A stretch of DNA of 32,463 bases from assembly GCA_012728975.1 (NCBI GenBank), contig JAAYDZ010000019.1, positions 1 through 32,463 of the forward strand. Reading direction: 5' to 3'. Shown here piece after piece: positions 1 through 8,931 of this stretch. This DNA comes from Bacteroidales bacterium. GTDB taxonomy: Bacteria; Bacteroidota; Bacteroidia; Bacteroidales; UBA932. Under the pieces are notes generated by a model. That model made no database searches, had not been told where the DNA came from, and saw nothing but the letters and a program-made list of their open reading frames with translations. Within the stretch, counting starts at the first letter, position 1, and each line of letters begins with the position of its first letter. The position numbers and the translations under genes are program-made.

Positions 1-304
<304 letters not shown>

Positions 305-358
305 AAATGTTTGTAAATCTTTTATTTAATGTTTGTAACTCCGCATTTTTGCGGGTTG

Positions 359-389
359 CAAAGATAGAACAAATAATCTGATTTACAAA
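359..389 (-). promoter_or_regulatory. rpsL promoter (Bacteroidota -33/-7 type)
   Basis: On the minus strand a TTTG (386-389) is followed after exactly 19 bases by TATCTTTG (359-366). This is a perfect match to the Bacteroidota housekeeping consensus, TTTG, 19-21 bases, TAnnTTTG. Transcription would begin near 353, leaving a leader of about 50 bases. That leader contains a small hairpin, CCGC-loop-GCGG, near 341-355. A strong own promoter fits a ribosomal protein operon. Confidence 0.85.
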
Positions 390-406
390 CAAGTTGTCAA
401 CAAAAT

Positions 407-420
407 TGCATTTTAATGCA
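407..420 (-). terminator. weak hairpin at the end of the receptor operon
   Basis: The sequence TGCATTTTAATGCA folds into a 6 bp stem with a 2-base loop. On the minus strand it is followed by ATTTTGTT. It overlaps the last codons and the stop of the 413-2077 gene. The stem is short and the T run imperfect, so it may only weaken read-through into the rpsL promoter. Confidence 0.35.
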
Positions 421-2077
421 CTTTGAAGGCTTGTTTGCTAAAAACTGGCCGACCGGAAGAAGTAATCCCTTCCACCACAATTGAGAATGTCCCACTATAG
501 TCGGGTGTGTTGCAGATGATAGTGATTGAAGAGTCAGTAGTGCCGACTGCTCCCGTGGTAAGCAGGGGATGCCAATACAAAGTCTGCCTGTAATCGGGAT
601 ATTCGGCATTTTCTGCCAGATTACGACAGGTGTATGCCATAGGAATAGCCGCTCCCTGAAACTCGATAATACGCACTTCAGGGCCAAAGGTCAAAGAAGG
701 AATGGTGCCTTTGTATGTCTTCATATTAACAATACCATCAAACTGTCTGTTTCCGATGAAATAGGAATAGGGGTAAATATCTATTGATTCGACCAGCATA
801 GGGTCGTATCTGTAGATCTTTTCATGATCAAAAACCGGCACTCCATCCACCATCATCAAGGATGCATCTTCCGCAAATTCTCCTACACGAAAGACATCTT
901 CAATTTTAACCTGGATATCCCTTGTGCCATCAGCTTTTTTGCGGGCACGTATCTGAGAAATGTATTCGACAATAACTTCTTCCATCAAGGGAAATCTGGT
1001 ATAATCATCGAGAAGATAGGTGATCCGCTCTGCACCAAGGAGTGTATTTTCTCTTTTAGGAAGCAATTCACATAGAGTATCCGAATCAAACCTTCTGCCG
1101 ATCTGCATTGCAGCCCCTCTGAATTCGAGACGATCCCTGAGCGATTCACTCATCAGCAGCGGAGATGGAGCATTGAGTTGAGGCTCGACAAATGGCTGGT
1201 TGATAGAATTAACATTCCCAACCAATTCCACATCGCCATAAATATTACTGGTAAAAAAACGAACAGTACCATCCTCAGCGGTCTCCGCGATGTACAGGTC
1301 CGAATAGTTGCCTATAGCTGAAATATAAGCAGTTTTCTCATTGCTTTGCGCAGTAATAATCTCCCCTTCATATTCCGGAGTACGGTTGCGATCAAAAATC
1401 ACTTTATTCGCATCCGGCAGCAATTCCAAAAATTCTTCAGGACCCGTTACATTAACAACCAAAATACCATCTTCATTGAATATTGAGAGTGAGAAGGTAA
1501 TCTCCTCATTAGTATTGTTGATAATGCTGACGGGAATCTGATGTAAACGTCCCGCTTCCGGAGCAACGCTGATTTGTACATCTGCACAAGGTTTAATCGA
1601 AGGGGCAGCTGCCACTGCGGCCAGATAGTCATTCTCCTCTATCACCTTTACATCCCCGCTCCTTGCCGTAGATAATACATTGAAGATGGAGATTTCCCGA
1701 CTAAAGGAAGCTTCGAAATCATACCCTTGCTCATTGAAATTAGCCGAAGTGTAGGCGATAAGACGGTAATTACCTGTAGGAAGAGTGTTGGGCAAATCGA
1801 TATAACCCGCTCCACGCCCCTCCATAAGTGCGATTTTGGCTGTCTTTGCTACTCCTGATGCAGACTGAAGCTCCATATAAGCGATGCTGCTCAACTCCGA
1901 GGGAGTGCGGGTGGCAACGTCCATACAGAGTGCCGAGCACCAAATCCTCTCTCCGGCTACATATATGCTCCTATCAGTGGAAAACCATACTCTCTCTACA
2001 CGCTGGGCGTAGATTGGAGCGGAAAACAGCAGCAAAACTGCCGCTATTGATGTCAATATAGTAAAGTCTCTTCTCAT
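413..2077 (-). CDS. secreted protein with MG-like N-terminal half and barrel-less plug-like C-terminal half
   Basis: 554 residues, ATG at 2077, three bases after the DUF4249 stop. A type I signal peptide is visible (hydrophobic core to about residue 22, cleavage after IYA). The front half (motifs WFSTDRSIYVAGERIW, NTLPTGNYRLIAYT) resembles the macroglobulin-type MG2 domains found in secreted Bacteroidota proteins. In the C-terminal third the stretch VDGVPVFDHEKIYRYDP, VESIDIYP and DGIVNMKTYKG matches the pattern of a TonB-receptor plug domain (V-D-G-V-P, then the VESI-x-V and G-x-I-N-I-x-T segments), but no beta-barrel follows. It is last in the run headed by rocD and probably works at the cell surface with the receptor and the DUF4249 protein. 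Substrate and exact role are unknown; the MG assignment is by pattern only. Confidence 0.75.
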   Translation of the reverse strand: MRRDFTILTSIAAVLLLFSAPIYAQRVERVWFSTDRSIYVAGERIWCSALCMDVATRTPSELSSIAYMELQSASGVAKTAKIALMEGRGAGYIDLPNTLPTGNYRLIAYTSANFNEQGYDFEASFSREISIFNVLSTARSGDVKVIEENDYLAAVAAAPSIKPCADVQISVAPEAGRLHQIPVSIINNTNEEITFSLSIFNEDGILVVNVTGPEEFLELLPDANKVIFDRNRTPEYEGEIITAQSNEKTAYISAIGNYSDLYIAETAEDGTVRFFTSNIYGDVELVGNVNSINQPFVEPQLNAPSPLLMSESLRDRLEFRGAAMQIGRRFDSDTLCELLPKRENTLLGAERITYLLDDYTRFPLMEEVIVEYISQIRARKKADGTRDIQVKIEDVFRVGEFAEDASLMMVDGVPVFDHEKIYRYDPMLVESIDIYPYSYFIGNRQFDGIVNMKTYKGTIPSLTFGPEVRIIEFQGAAIPMAYTCRNLAENAEYPDYRQTLYWHPLLTTGAVGTTDSSITIICNTPDYSGTFSIVVEGITSSGRPVFSKQAFKVH

Positions 2078-2080
2078 CTT

Positions 2081-3235
2081 TTAATTGTGATTGTTAGGCC
2101 AATAATCAGGTTTCTCTTTTGTGCCTCCCCTTAATCTGCAGTCCACACAACGCCTCTCGGACCAACTGGTCATATCCGTCATCTTGTCGAGAAATACCAC
2201 ATCATAGCCCCCGTAGTAATACCTTCTCATTTTGGATTGCTCGGCGAGATTTATTTCGATAAAAGCTGAGCAGTTCTGACGCTTGTTTTGCATTGGAAAG
2301 TCATCTACCGAGACAAATATTCTGCTGGAGGAGACCTTCGATGCGGAGATATAGCCAAGCACTATTTTGGCAGAATCGCCCACGCAGTGAATGTTACCCC
2401 TGAGTTCACTGGGCTGAGGGGAGAAAAGCCCTCCTGTCTGATCCGTATTACGTAACATCACTGTCCAGTAGGTATAGGCCTCTGCCGAAATGGAGCTCTG
2501 AATGACCTCTATTGAATATAAATAATCGAGCTTATCGCTCATGAAGGGAAGTTCGTAGATTTGGTGATTTACCAGGCGATTCTCTGTTAGTGCCTCCGTA
2601 CTGGCAATCATTATATTGGAAACTACGTCCTTGTCCCAGCAATAATGTGTGTTTACACCGAGACATGGCTCGACAGTGTTGCGACTTGGGTTAAAGATGT
2701 GTGATGCATGAAATTGAGATGTATATTCCCAGTCCTCATTGCAATTCCACTTATAATATGGGTTGGTGTCAGGATTGGCAGTGCTCACGTGAAATGTGAT
2801 TTTTTCTTCAAGCTCGTCAACCTTAAATGAAACATCCTCGAGTTCAGGAGTGATAAGTACCTCAAGCCACTCCGTTACATACTCTATGTCACTGCTAGAA
2901 CCAAGAGGTTTGACATGGAGACGATAGGAATCCCCGGGATCAAGATTGCGGGTATCGATTATATGGGCGCCATCACGGTAAATATCGGTACGGGTTATCT
3001 TTCCCTTATCACTTTCCACCCATACATCAGCCAAAACATTCACAGGTTCTCCGGTGGCAGACAAATATTGTGTATTGCGAACAAATATATAGGATTCGGC
3101 TCCGATGCGAATGTCGCCCTCTATAACAAATAGTCCAATATCAACATCTTCAATATCCGGTATGAATGGATATATGCAACTTCCGGTCAGAAAGGCCGCA
3201 AGAGCAAGAATAAGTATGGATAATCTTTCTTTCAT
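2081..3235 (-). CDS. DUF4249-family surface lipoprotein
   Basis: 384 residues. The N-terminus is a lipoprotein signal peptide, basic start, hydrophobic core and lipobox ending TGSC at residue 19, followed by an acidic stretch. The body, beginning VDIGLFVIEGDIRIG and containing VNVLADVWVESDKG and DPGDSYRLHV, has the beta-rich layout of the DUF4249 family, which in Bacteroidota is nearly always encoded beside a TonB-dependent receptor of the carboxypeptidase-like-domain type. Here its ATG shares one base with the receptor stop (TGATG), so the two are translationally coupled. By analogy with SusD-like partners it may sit on the outer face of the outer membrane and help load the receptor, but this is inferred; the function of DUF4249 is not established. 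Late cysteines (RRCVDCRLRGG) may form a disulfide. Confidence 0.85.
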   Translation of the reverse strand: MKERLSILILALAAFLTGSCIYPFIPDIEDVDIGLFVIEGDIRIGAESYIFVRNTQYLSATGEPVNVLADVWVESDKGKITRTDIYRDGAHIIDTRNLDPGDSYRLHVKPLGSSSDIEYVTEWLEVLITPELEDVSFKVDELEEKITFHVSTANPDTNPYYKWNCNEDWEYTSQFHASHIFNPSRNTVEPCLGVNTHYCWDKDVVSNIMIASTEALTENRLVNHQIYELPFMSDKLDYLYSIEVIQSSISAEAYTYWTVMLRNTDQTGGLFSPQPSELRGNIHCVGDSAKIVLGYISASKVSSSRIFVSVDDFPMQNKRQNCSAFIEINLAEQSKMRRYYYGGYDVVFLDKMTDMTSWSERRCVDCRLRGGTKEKPDYWPNNHN

Positions 3236-5910
3236 CAGAATTTGAGGTTGAGGTTGAGGTATGGTATCGGCATCGCAAAGACACAGAGCATATTACCACT
3301 TACGCTTCCACTGCTGTTACGGGTATAAAATACGGAGTAAGGATTTTTGCGACCTGTTACATTGTAAACTCCGAAGGTCACGGAGAGATGCGACAACTGG
3401 CGCAGATAGTGACTGGGCTCGATATTTATCGCCAGATCCAGACGGAAATAATCCGGTATACGATAACTGTTGCGCTCGCTATAATAGAGGCGGTAACCGC
3501 CTCCATAAAGGTATTTGGCCACCGGAATGGTTACCGGACGACCTGTCGAGTAGTCAAGATTGACCGATATGCTATATCTGTGGGTAAATTTGTAATTACC
3601 CACCAGTTTGAGGTCGTGCGGTTTGTCGTGCGGCGCATTGTACCACTCTCCATTATTGATAGTTTGCAGGCCTCTGTCCTCCATTTCCCGGAGCAGCGAT
3701 CTGGAATAGGTATATGACACCCAACCGTTTAATTTTCCGCCTGGCTTTTTGATCATTAATTCAACCCCGTAAGCTTTTCCCATAGTGGAGATCAACTCCT
3801 GTGCAAGGTTTTCGTTCATCACTAAGATAGCCCCGCTCTTGTAGTCCGGATAGTCGCGCATCATCTTGTAATAGCCCTCGACAGAGAGGTCCACTCGATG
3901 GTCAAATACCGTCCAGTAAAGTCCTGCCGCAGCCTGCCACCCCCTCTGAGGTCCGATATCGGCATCGGCAAGCTTCCAGGTATCGGTGGGAGATATGGCC
4001 ACGGTATTGGATATCTTGTGGATGTATTGAGCCATGCTGTTGAATCCCGCTTTAACGGAGAGGTTGGGGAGGAATGAGTATTTTCCGGAAACACGCAATT
4101 CAGGTGTACCGTAAAATTTACGGGAGTTGAGACTGAGAAAACCGGAAAGTCTCAATCCGAAATCAAACGAAAGACGATCGGTCGGCTGATAGGTGTCATT
4201 GAAAAACAGTGCACTCTCCAAAGCTCGTTCAGTAATCAGGCGACGAGGTTCGATAGCCGAGGAATCTCCGTAAGGAAGTCTGTTTCCCGGCTCCACATTG
4301 TACATAGTGCTATTAATGCCATAAGAAAATGTGTGTTTTGCTGCAACGAGGGACTGGAATCTAAGTTTAACATAACCCTGTCTGATGTTGCTGGAAAGCG
4401 AAAAAGAACTCCAATCGTTATGTGTATCCTCCACCTTGTAGCCATAACTGTCATACCCGGTCGAAAGGACAAGCGAGTGGCCGTCACTGAAGTGATTTCT
4501 CCATTTCACGGAGAAATTGGCATTGTGATACCTGTATGTGGTGTCTGCAGTAAAACTGAACCTGTCTCTCGAATAATAGCCGGAAAAATGAAGGGAATTT
4601 CTCTGGTTGAATCTGTGACTGACTTGTGCGTTGAGATCATTGAATGAGGCAGTACCGTTGGAGTATTCGCTATTTTTGGGAAGAACTTTCAGTATCCAGT
4701 CGGAGTAGGTAGTCCTGCCACCCAAGATAAATGTGGTTTTCTCCTTTTTAAACGGGCCTTCGAGGTGAAATCTGCTGGTAAGAACCCCCAGACCGAGGGA
4801 GCCTGCTATATTTTTACTATTACCTTCACGGCCTCTTATATCGAGTACGGAGGATATTCTTCCACCATATTCGGCGGGAATGGAGCTCTTAAAGAGTTCT
4901 ACGTCACTCACTATGTCCGTATTGAAGGCGGAGAAGATACCAAACAGGTGATTGGGATTGTATACCGTACCTTCGTTGAAAAGAATGAGATTCTGGTCAT
5001 TTGCTCCGCCACGCACATTGAATCCACCCGAAGCCTCTCCTACTGATTTTACACCAGGGAGTGTCATTATCACTTTAATAACATCGGCTTCACCGAAAAC
5101 CGCCGGCACTTTTTTGATATTCTCGACACGCACTCTCTCCACTCCCATACGACTGGTGCGATGTTGAGCCATGCTTTCAGATGTGATCACAGCGCCCTTA
5201 AGGGCAAAAACCTTTACCTTCATCGTCACATCCAGAGTTCCTCTATCATGAAGCAGGACATTAAGGTCCAGATCTTCAAGAGAATAGCCGGAAAAACGGA
5301 GCTGGTGCTCCCCCACGGGTAACAATATTCTATAAAAACCCGATGCGTCACTTTGAGCGTAGGTACCCGTGCTCTCTTCAAGAATTGAAATACCGACCAA
5401 AGGTTCTCCTGTAGCCACATCAGTGATATGGCCACTTAGATAGACCTTGCCAGTGACTCCACTGTTAGATTCCCCTATCTCATATACCTTATTGGCAAAT
5501 GTAAACTTGTATCCCGACTGATCGAGATAGATGGAAGTATCGCGCTGTGCCGGCTCTCCGGTGCTGAAATAACCCATGGGGAGCTCTGTTGCAAATCCTA
5601 CTGTTCTGAGGATATAGATGCCGTCGTCAAAATATGTTACAGAATAGCCCTTCTCCTTGAGTAGCGAAAAAACACTTTCGAGTATCTTTTCACGCGGAGC
5701 CTCAACTGTATAATTTGCCTGATCAAGACCGTCTGAGATGAAATAGGTCTTCGGATGGATGTTCCTCACATAACTTACCAGCGAATCAATGCCGACATGG
5801 CTTAGACGAATCGTAGTCTGCTGGGCACGCAGGAGACCTCCCGAAGTAAAAACACCAAGGATCACCAGAACAAAGAGTGCCTCCAATCTATTTGAGCGTA
5901 CTTTCAGCAT
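3235..5910 (-). CDS. TonB-dependent outer-membrane receptor with STN and carboxypeptidase-like domains
   Basis: 891 residues, ATG at 5910. In order: signal peptide (to about residue 29); an STN domain (about 35-105) with the usual short beta-alpha-beta fold ending GIYILR; a carboxypeptidase-D-like regulatory domain (about 155-235: GHITDVATGEPLVGISI, DASGFYRILLPVGEH); a plug domain (about 255-365: VIKVIMTLPGVKSVGEASGG, FNVRGGANDQNLIL, EYGGRISSVLDIRG); then a beta-barrel ending in a C-terminal phenylalanine. These proteins import large or scarce substrates across the outer membrane using TonB energy. An STN domain usually signals to an anti-sigma/sigma pair, but none is encoded in this window. 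It overlaps the upstream secreted-protein gene by 23 bases and is coupled to the DUF4249 gene. Substrate unknown; the rocD and ctlX genes upstream suggest an amino-acid or peptide source. Confidence 0.93.
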   Translation of the reverse strand: MLKVRSNRLEALFVLVILGVFTSGGLLRAQQTTIRLSHVGIDSLVSYVRNIHPKTYFISDGLDQANYTVEAPREKILESVFSLLKEKGYSVTYFDDGIYILRTVGFATELPMGYFSTGEPAQRDTSIYLDQSGYKFTFANKVYEIGESNSGVTGKVYLSGHITDVATGEPLVGISILEESTGTYAQSDASGFYRILLPVGEHQLRFSGYSLEDLDLNVLLHDRGTLDVTMKVKVFALKGAVITSESMAQHRTSRMGVERVRVENIKKVPAVFGEADVIKVIMTLPGVKSVGEASGGFNVRGGANDQNLILFNEGTVYNPNHLFGIFSAFNTDIVSDVELFKSSIPAEYGGRISSVLDIRGREGNSKNIAGSLGLGVLTSRFHLEGPFKKEKTTFILGGRTTYSDWILKVLPKNSEYSNGTASFNDLNAQVSHRFNQRNSLHFSGYYSRDRFSFTADTTYRYHNANFSVKWRNHFSDGHSLVLSTGYDSYGYKVEDTHNDWSSFSLSSNIRQGYVKLRFQSLVAAKHTFSYGINSTMYNVEPGNRLPYGDSSAIEPRRLITERALESALFFNDTYQPTDRLSFDFGLRLSGFLSLNSRKFYGTPELRVSGKYSFLPNLSVKAGFNSMAQYIHKISNTVAISPTDTWKLADADIGPQRGWQAAAGLYWTVFDHRVDLSVEGYYKMMRDYPDYKSGAILVMNENLAQELISTMGKAYGVELMIKKPGGKLNGWVSYTYSRSLLREMEDRGLQTINNGEWYNAPHDKPHDLKLVGNYKFTHRYSISVNLDYSTGRPVTIPVAKYLYGGGYRLYYSERNSYRIPDYFRLDLAINIEPSHYLRQLSHLSVTFGVYNVTGRKNPYSVFYTRNSSGSVSGNMLCVFAMPIPYLNLNLKF

Positions 5911-6598
5911 AACTTAATACTTTTATACAATACTCTTCAAAATTCCTTCTCGGAGAAACCTTCGACCTTTTGACAAATGCCTTTATCTCCTTTTTGCGAT
6001 CGGGAAATAGTCTTAGAATATCTCTTTCACGTCTGACAGGAGTCAGAATTTCATCTTTTAGACAATATAGTCTGGAGTTGTATTTGAAATAATAAAATAC
6101 ATTCTCTTTGAAGTTGGGGTCATAATAGCCAATAGACTCTCCGTTGCGCAGATGAATATCACGCATAAGCGTTTTGGTAATCTGGCGCAAGAGAGTGATA
6201 GATCCATCGTAAATAATCTCATAAATGCCCCCATCCAGGCCAATAAATCTCTTTTCTCCAATATTGAAAGAAGTAAGATAGGAGGTATTGAGCGCCTCTG
6301 TAATAGCACTGACAGGATGTCTGACCTGCACCTGCTGAAGATTCGCGTCAATATTTAGCATAAGACCCTCATATTTTTTGCTATTGTAGACCACATCCCC
6401 CATAAGAAATTGTGGTGACTCCCAATAAAAGGTCCCATTGAACTGAAAAGCGTAGTGAACAGCCTTGCGTCCCCTGTAAATCATAAGCGCATCACCCGCT
6501 TCCTGCGCATATTCATTGTAAATTGTAGATTGGGCAACTGCTCCGGAGAAAGGAGAAAGCAATAAGGTGACTAGTAGAAATAATCTAAAACTCTTCAT
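5888..6598 (-). CDS. secreted protein of unknown function upstream of the receptor
   Basis: 236 residues from ATG at 6598. A TTG five codons upstream (6613) is in frame, but the ATG gives a clean signal peptide (MKSFRLFLLVTLLLSPFSG, cleavage after VAQ or AVA), so I choose the ATG. I do not recognise a family. The mature part is rich in aromatic residues and beta-prone, with GEKRFIGLDGGIYEI in the middle and a basic C-terminal region (FPDRKKEIKAFVKRSKVSPR). It overlaps the ctlX end by 14 bases and the receptor start by 23 bases, so it is clearly part of the same transcript. It is probably periplasmic or surface-attached and an accessory to the receptor. No catalytic motif is visible. Confidence 0.75.
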   Translation of the reverse strand: MKSFRLFLLVTLLLSPFSGAVAQSTIYNEYAQEAGDALMIYRGRKAVHYAFQFNGTFYWESPQFLMGDVVYNSKKYEGLMLNIDANLQQVQVRHPVSAITEALNTSYLTSFNIGEKRFIGLDGGIYEIIYDGSITLLRQITKTLMRDIHLRNGESIGYYDPNFKENVFYYFKYNSRLYCLKDEILTPVRRERDILRLFPDRKKEIKAFVKRSKVSPRRNFEEYCIKVLSYAESTLK

Positions 6599-7511
6599 AA
6601 AAAATCTCTGCAAGCATACAACGGGCAGAACCGCCGCCGTTAGCTTCGATTATACTTAAATCGGGAGAAGCAATATCACAATGCGACTTGATAAGACGCA
6701 ATTGCTCCTGACGGAGCGATTCTCTGGCAGCGGCCGACATAACCAACAGTGGCCTCTCTGTACCACCTGGCTGTACCTCCAGCATATTGCCGGCAAAGTT
6801 CCCCATTTGATCGTATGAAATATCCACAATATCCCTCTTTCCCAACAAACTCACAAGTTCATCTCGGACCGAAGCATCTCTGATGCTATCCAGACAGACC
6901 ACCGCCAGGTTGGTCCCTACACACATCATTACATTGGTATGATAAATGGCTTTTCCGGACGCATCTATAGCATCGAAAAGAAAATAATCCCAGTCGAATA
7001 GTTTACAGAACTCTTTGAGCACATCTTCGTCAGTACGGGGTGCACGGCAGGCATATACTATACCCGCTTCACGGTCGATAACCATACTCCCTGTCCCTTC
7101 AAGAAACTTATCTTTGGACTCATAGGGTGTCAAATCATAGATATTACGGATATCGAAAGTGCCGATAAGATAGTCCATTACAGCCTGCTTACGCTCCAGA
7201 CGACGATTTGGAGCACACATCGGATAGAGTACCAAAGTGCCGTCAGAATGAGTGGAAAACCAGTTGTTGGGGAAAATGGAATCGGGTGTATGGGGCTGCG
7301 GAGTATCCTCTATCACGTCTACAACCACTCCGTGCGAACGAAGCAGAGCCACAAAAGCATCAAACTCCTTTAAGGCAGCCTCCTGGGCTCCCGATTCAAA
7401 GCCCCGGCGTTGAAATGCATTATTTGTTGCAGTCTGGGCATTAAACCCAAATGAACAGGGGCGCACCATGAGTACGCGGTTCGCCGTCTGTCTAAAAGAA
7501 ATCCCTGACAT
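6585..7511 (-). CDS. ctlX: pentein-fold guanidino/ureido hydrolase, citrulline utilization (CtlX-like)
   Basis: 308 residues. The amidinotransferase/deiminase (pentein) fold is shown by PDSIFPNNWFSTH near residue 75 (acidic substrate-binding loop), EGTGSMVIDR near residue 138, the catalytic histidine in YHTNVMMCVG, and the catalytic cysteine close to the C-terminus in GGGSARCMLAE. The family is annotated as arginine-deiminase-related or citrulline utilization hydrolase CtlX. The gene starts five bases after the rocD stop. RocD consumes ornithine, so release of ornithine from citrulline (or a relative such as arginine) by this enzyme would feed RocD directly. The exact substrate is inferred from family and neighbour; a dimethylarginine or arginine hydrolase remains possible. 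Cytoplasmic, with no signal peptide. Confidence 0.85.
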   Translation of the reverse strand: MSGISFRQTANRVLMVRPCSFGFNAQTATNNAFQRRGFESGAQEAALKEFDAFVALLRSHGVVVDVIEDTPQPHTPDSIFPNNWFSTHSDGTLVLYPMCAPNRRLERKQAVMDYLIGTFDIRNIYDLTPYESKDKFLEGTGSMVIDREAGIVYACRAPRTDEDVLKEFCKLFDWDYFLFDAIDASGKAIYHTNVMMCVGTNLAVVCLDSIRDASVRDELVSLLGKRDIVDISYDQMGNFAGNMLEVQPGGTERPLLVMSAAARESLRQEQLRLIKSHCDIASPDLSIIEANGGGSARCMLAEIFYEEF

Positions 7512-7516
7512 AAAAA

Positions 7517-8746
7517 CTACTCAAGTTCCCTAAATGCTTTCTTTATAATCTCAATAGCCTCACGCAGCTCTTCTTCAGTAATTACCAGGGGCGGAGCGAA
7601 ACGAATAATATGTTTATGTGTAGGTTTGGCAATAAGACCGTACTCAGCCATTTTAAGGCAAATGTCCCACGCCTCTTTACCATTAACCGGGGTAGTCACC
7701 ACGGCATTGAGGAGACCTTTTCCGCGCACTTGTTTGATGAAAGGCGATTTGAAAGCCTTAAGCTCTTCCCTGAAAATTTTACCGAGATATTCTGCCTTTT
7801 CGGTAAGTTTCTCATCTCTTACAACTTCAAGAGCTGCGATACCCACCCTTGCTGCGATAGGGAATCCTCCGTAAGTAGAACCATGTTCTCCGGGTTTGAT
7901 GGTAAGCATTATATCATCATCAGCCAGAACTGCCGAAACGGGCAGCACGCCACCTGAAAGGGATTTTCCAAGAATAAGAATGTCGGGGCGAACATTTTCG
8001 TGTTCACAGCAGATTAATTTGCCTGTGCGGGCTATGCCGGTCTGTACCTCGTCAGCAACAAAAAGTACATTGTGACGCTTACAAGCATCATAACATTTTT
8101 TGAGATAACCATCATCCGGCACAAATACTCCTGCCTCTCCCTGAATGGGCTCTACAAGAAAAGCAGCCACATGTTCCCCATGCTTTTCGAGAACTGCCTC
8201 GAGAGCTGCGGCATCATTGTAAGGTATCTTTATGAAACCGGGGGTTAAAGGGCCATATTGTGAATAGGAAGAAGGGTCGGTAGACATCGATATTACGGTT
8301 ATCGTACGACCATGAAAGTTGCCCTCACAAACTACGATTATGCCCTTGTCTTCAGGAATACCCTTTCTTACATAACCCCATCTACGGGCAAGTTTCAGGG
8401 CAGTTTCTACTGCCTCTGCGCCTGTGTTCATAGGCAGGAGCTTGTCATAGCCGAAGAAATTGGTAGCAAACTCTTCGAAAGGGCCAAGACAATCATTGTA
8501 GAAAGCTCTTGATGTCAGACAAATTTTTTCTGCCTGATCGCAGAGCGCTTTTACGATTTTGGGATGGCAGTGACCTTGGTTAACTGCCGAGTATGCTGAC
8601 AGAAAATCGAAATATTTTTTTCCGTCAACATCCCAAACGAATGCGCCCTCACCTCTTGAAAGAACTACAGGTAGTGGATGATAATTGTGTGCACCAAATT
8701 TTGCTTCCTGATCTATGAATTTTTGAGCATTTTTTGTAATAACCAT
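7517..8746 (-). CDS. rocD: ornithine--oxo-acid aminotransferase
   Basis: 409 residues, matching the usual length of class III aminotransferases. It converts ornithine and 2-oxoglutarate to glutamate-5-semialdehyde and glutamate with pyridoxal phosphate. Visible marks are the N-terminal [19 protein letters not shown] typical of Roc[16 protein letters not shown] for phosphate binding, [16 protein letters not shown] with the cofactor-binding Asp, and [16 protein letters not shown] with the Schiff-base lysine. It heads the left-reading run that goes on to ctlX (5-base gap) and the receptor genes, so it probably sets transcription for all of them. No arginine or proline pathway gene other than ctlX lies nearby. 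Confidence 0.96.
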   Translation of the reverse strand: MVITKNAQKFIDQEAKFGAHNYHPLPVVLSRGEGAFVWDVDGKKYFDFLSAYSAVNQGHCHPKIVKALCDQAEKICLTSRAFYNDCLGPFEEFATNFFGYDKLLPMNTGAEAVETALKLARRWGYVRKGIPEDKGIIVVCEGNFHGRTITVISMSTDPSSYSQYGPLTPGFIKIPYNDAAALEAVLEKHGEHVAAFLVEPIQGEAGVFVPDDGYLKKCYDACKRHNVLFVADEVQTGIARTGKLICCEHENVRPDILILGKSLSGGVLPVSAVLADDDIMLTIKPGEHGSTYGGFPIAARVGIAALEVVRDEKLTEKAEYLGKIFREELKAFKSPFIKQVRGKGLLNAVVTTPVNGKEAWDICLKMAEYGLIAKPTHKHIIRFAPPLVITEEELREAIEIIKKAFRELE

Positions 8747-8793
8747 AATATTTGAACTTTTTTTGTTAACGATTTTACTTGATTTACAATTAA

Positions 8794-8801
8794 CAAAGTT
8801 A
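8794..8801 (-). promoter_or_regulatory. probable rocD operon promoter, -7 box TAACTTTG
   Basis: TAACTTTG on the minus strand matches TAnnTTTG and lies about 48 bases before the rocD ATG. No clear TTG or TTTG is found 19-21 bases further upstream, so the promoter may depend on an activator or be weak. The surrounding 8747-8905 stretch is AT-rich and holds no gene. Confidence 0.5.
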
Positions 8802-8905
8802 CAAAAAATATTAAACTTCCTATTCTATATACGAAGCGAAGCACTAAATACTTCCATCGATAGTAAAAAGCTGCTTAGAATTGATTGAAATGGCTGTTTA
8901 TAGTA

Positions 8906-8931
8906 AAAATCTACTGGAACAGATAGATTTT
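8906..8931 (-). terminator. intrinsic terminator overlapping the end of the U32 gene
   Basis: AAAATCTA (8906-8913) pairs with TAGATTTT (8924-8931), extended by CTG/CAG with one bulged base around a 3-base loop. On the minus strand the stem is followed by a short T run. The stop codon of the U32 gene (8911-8913) lies inside the 3' arm, so the hairpin is partly translated sequence. It ends the polyprenyl synthetase-U32 transcript. Confidence 0.65.

Noticed and set aside
3235-5910. SusC rather than a general TonB receptor
   Set aside because: Length (891) and the DUF4249 partner instead of SusD do not fit a SusC/SusD pair.
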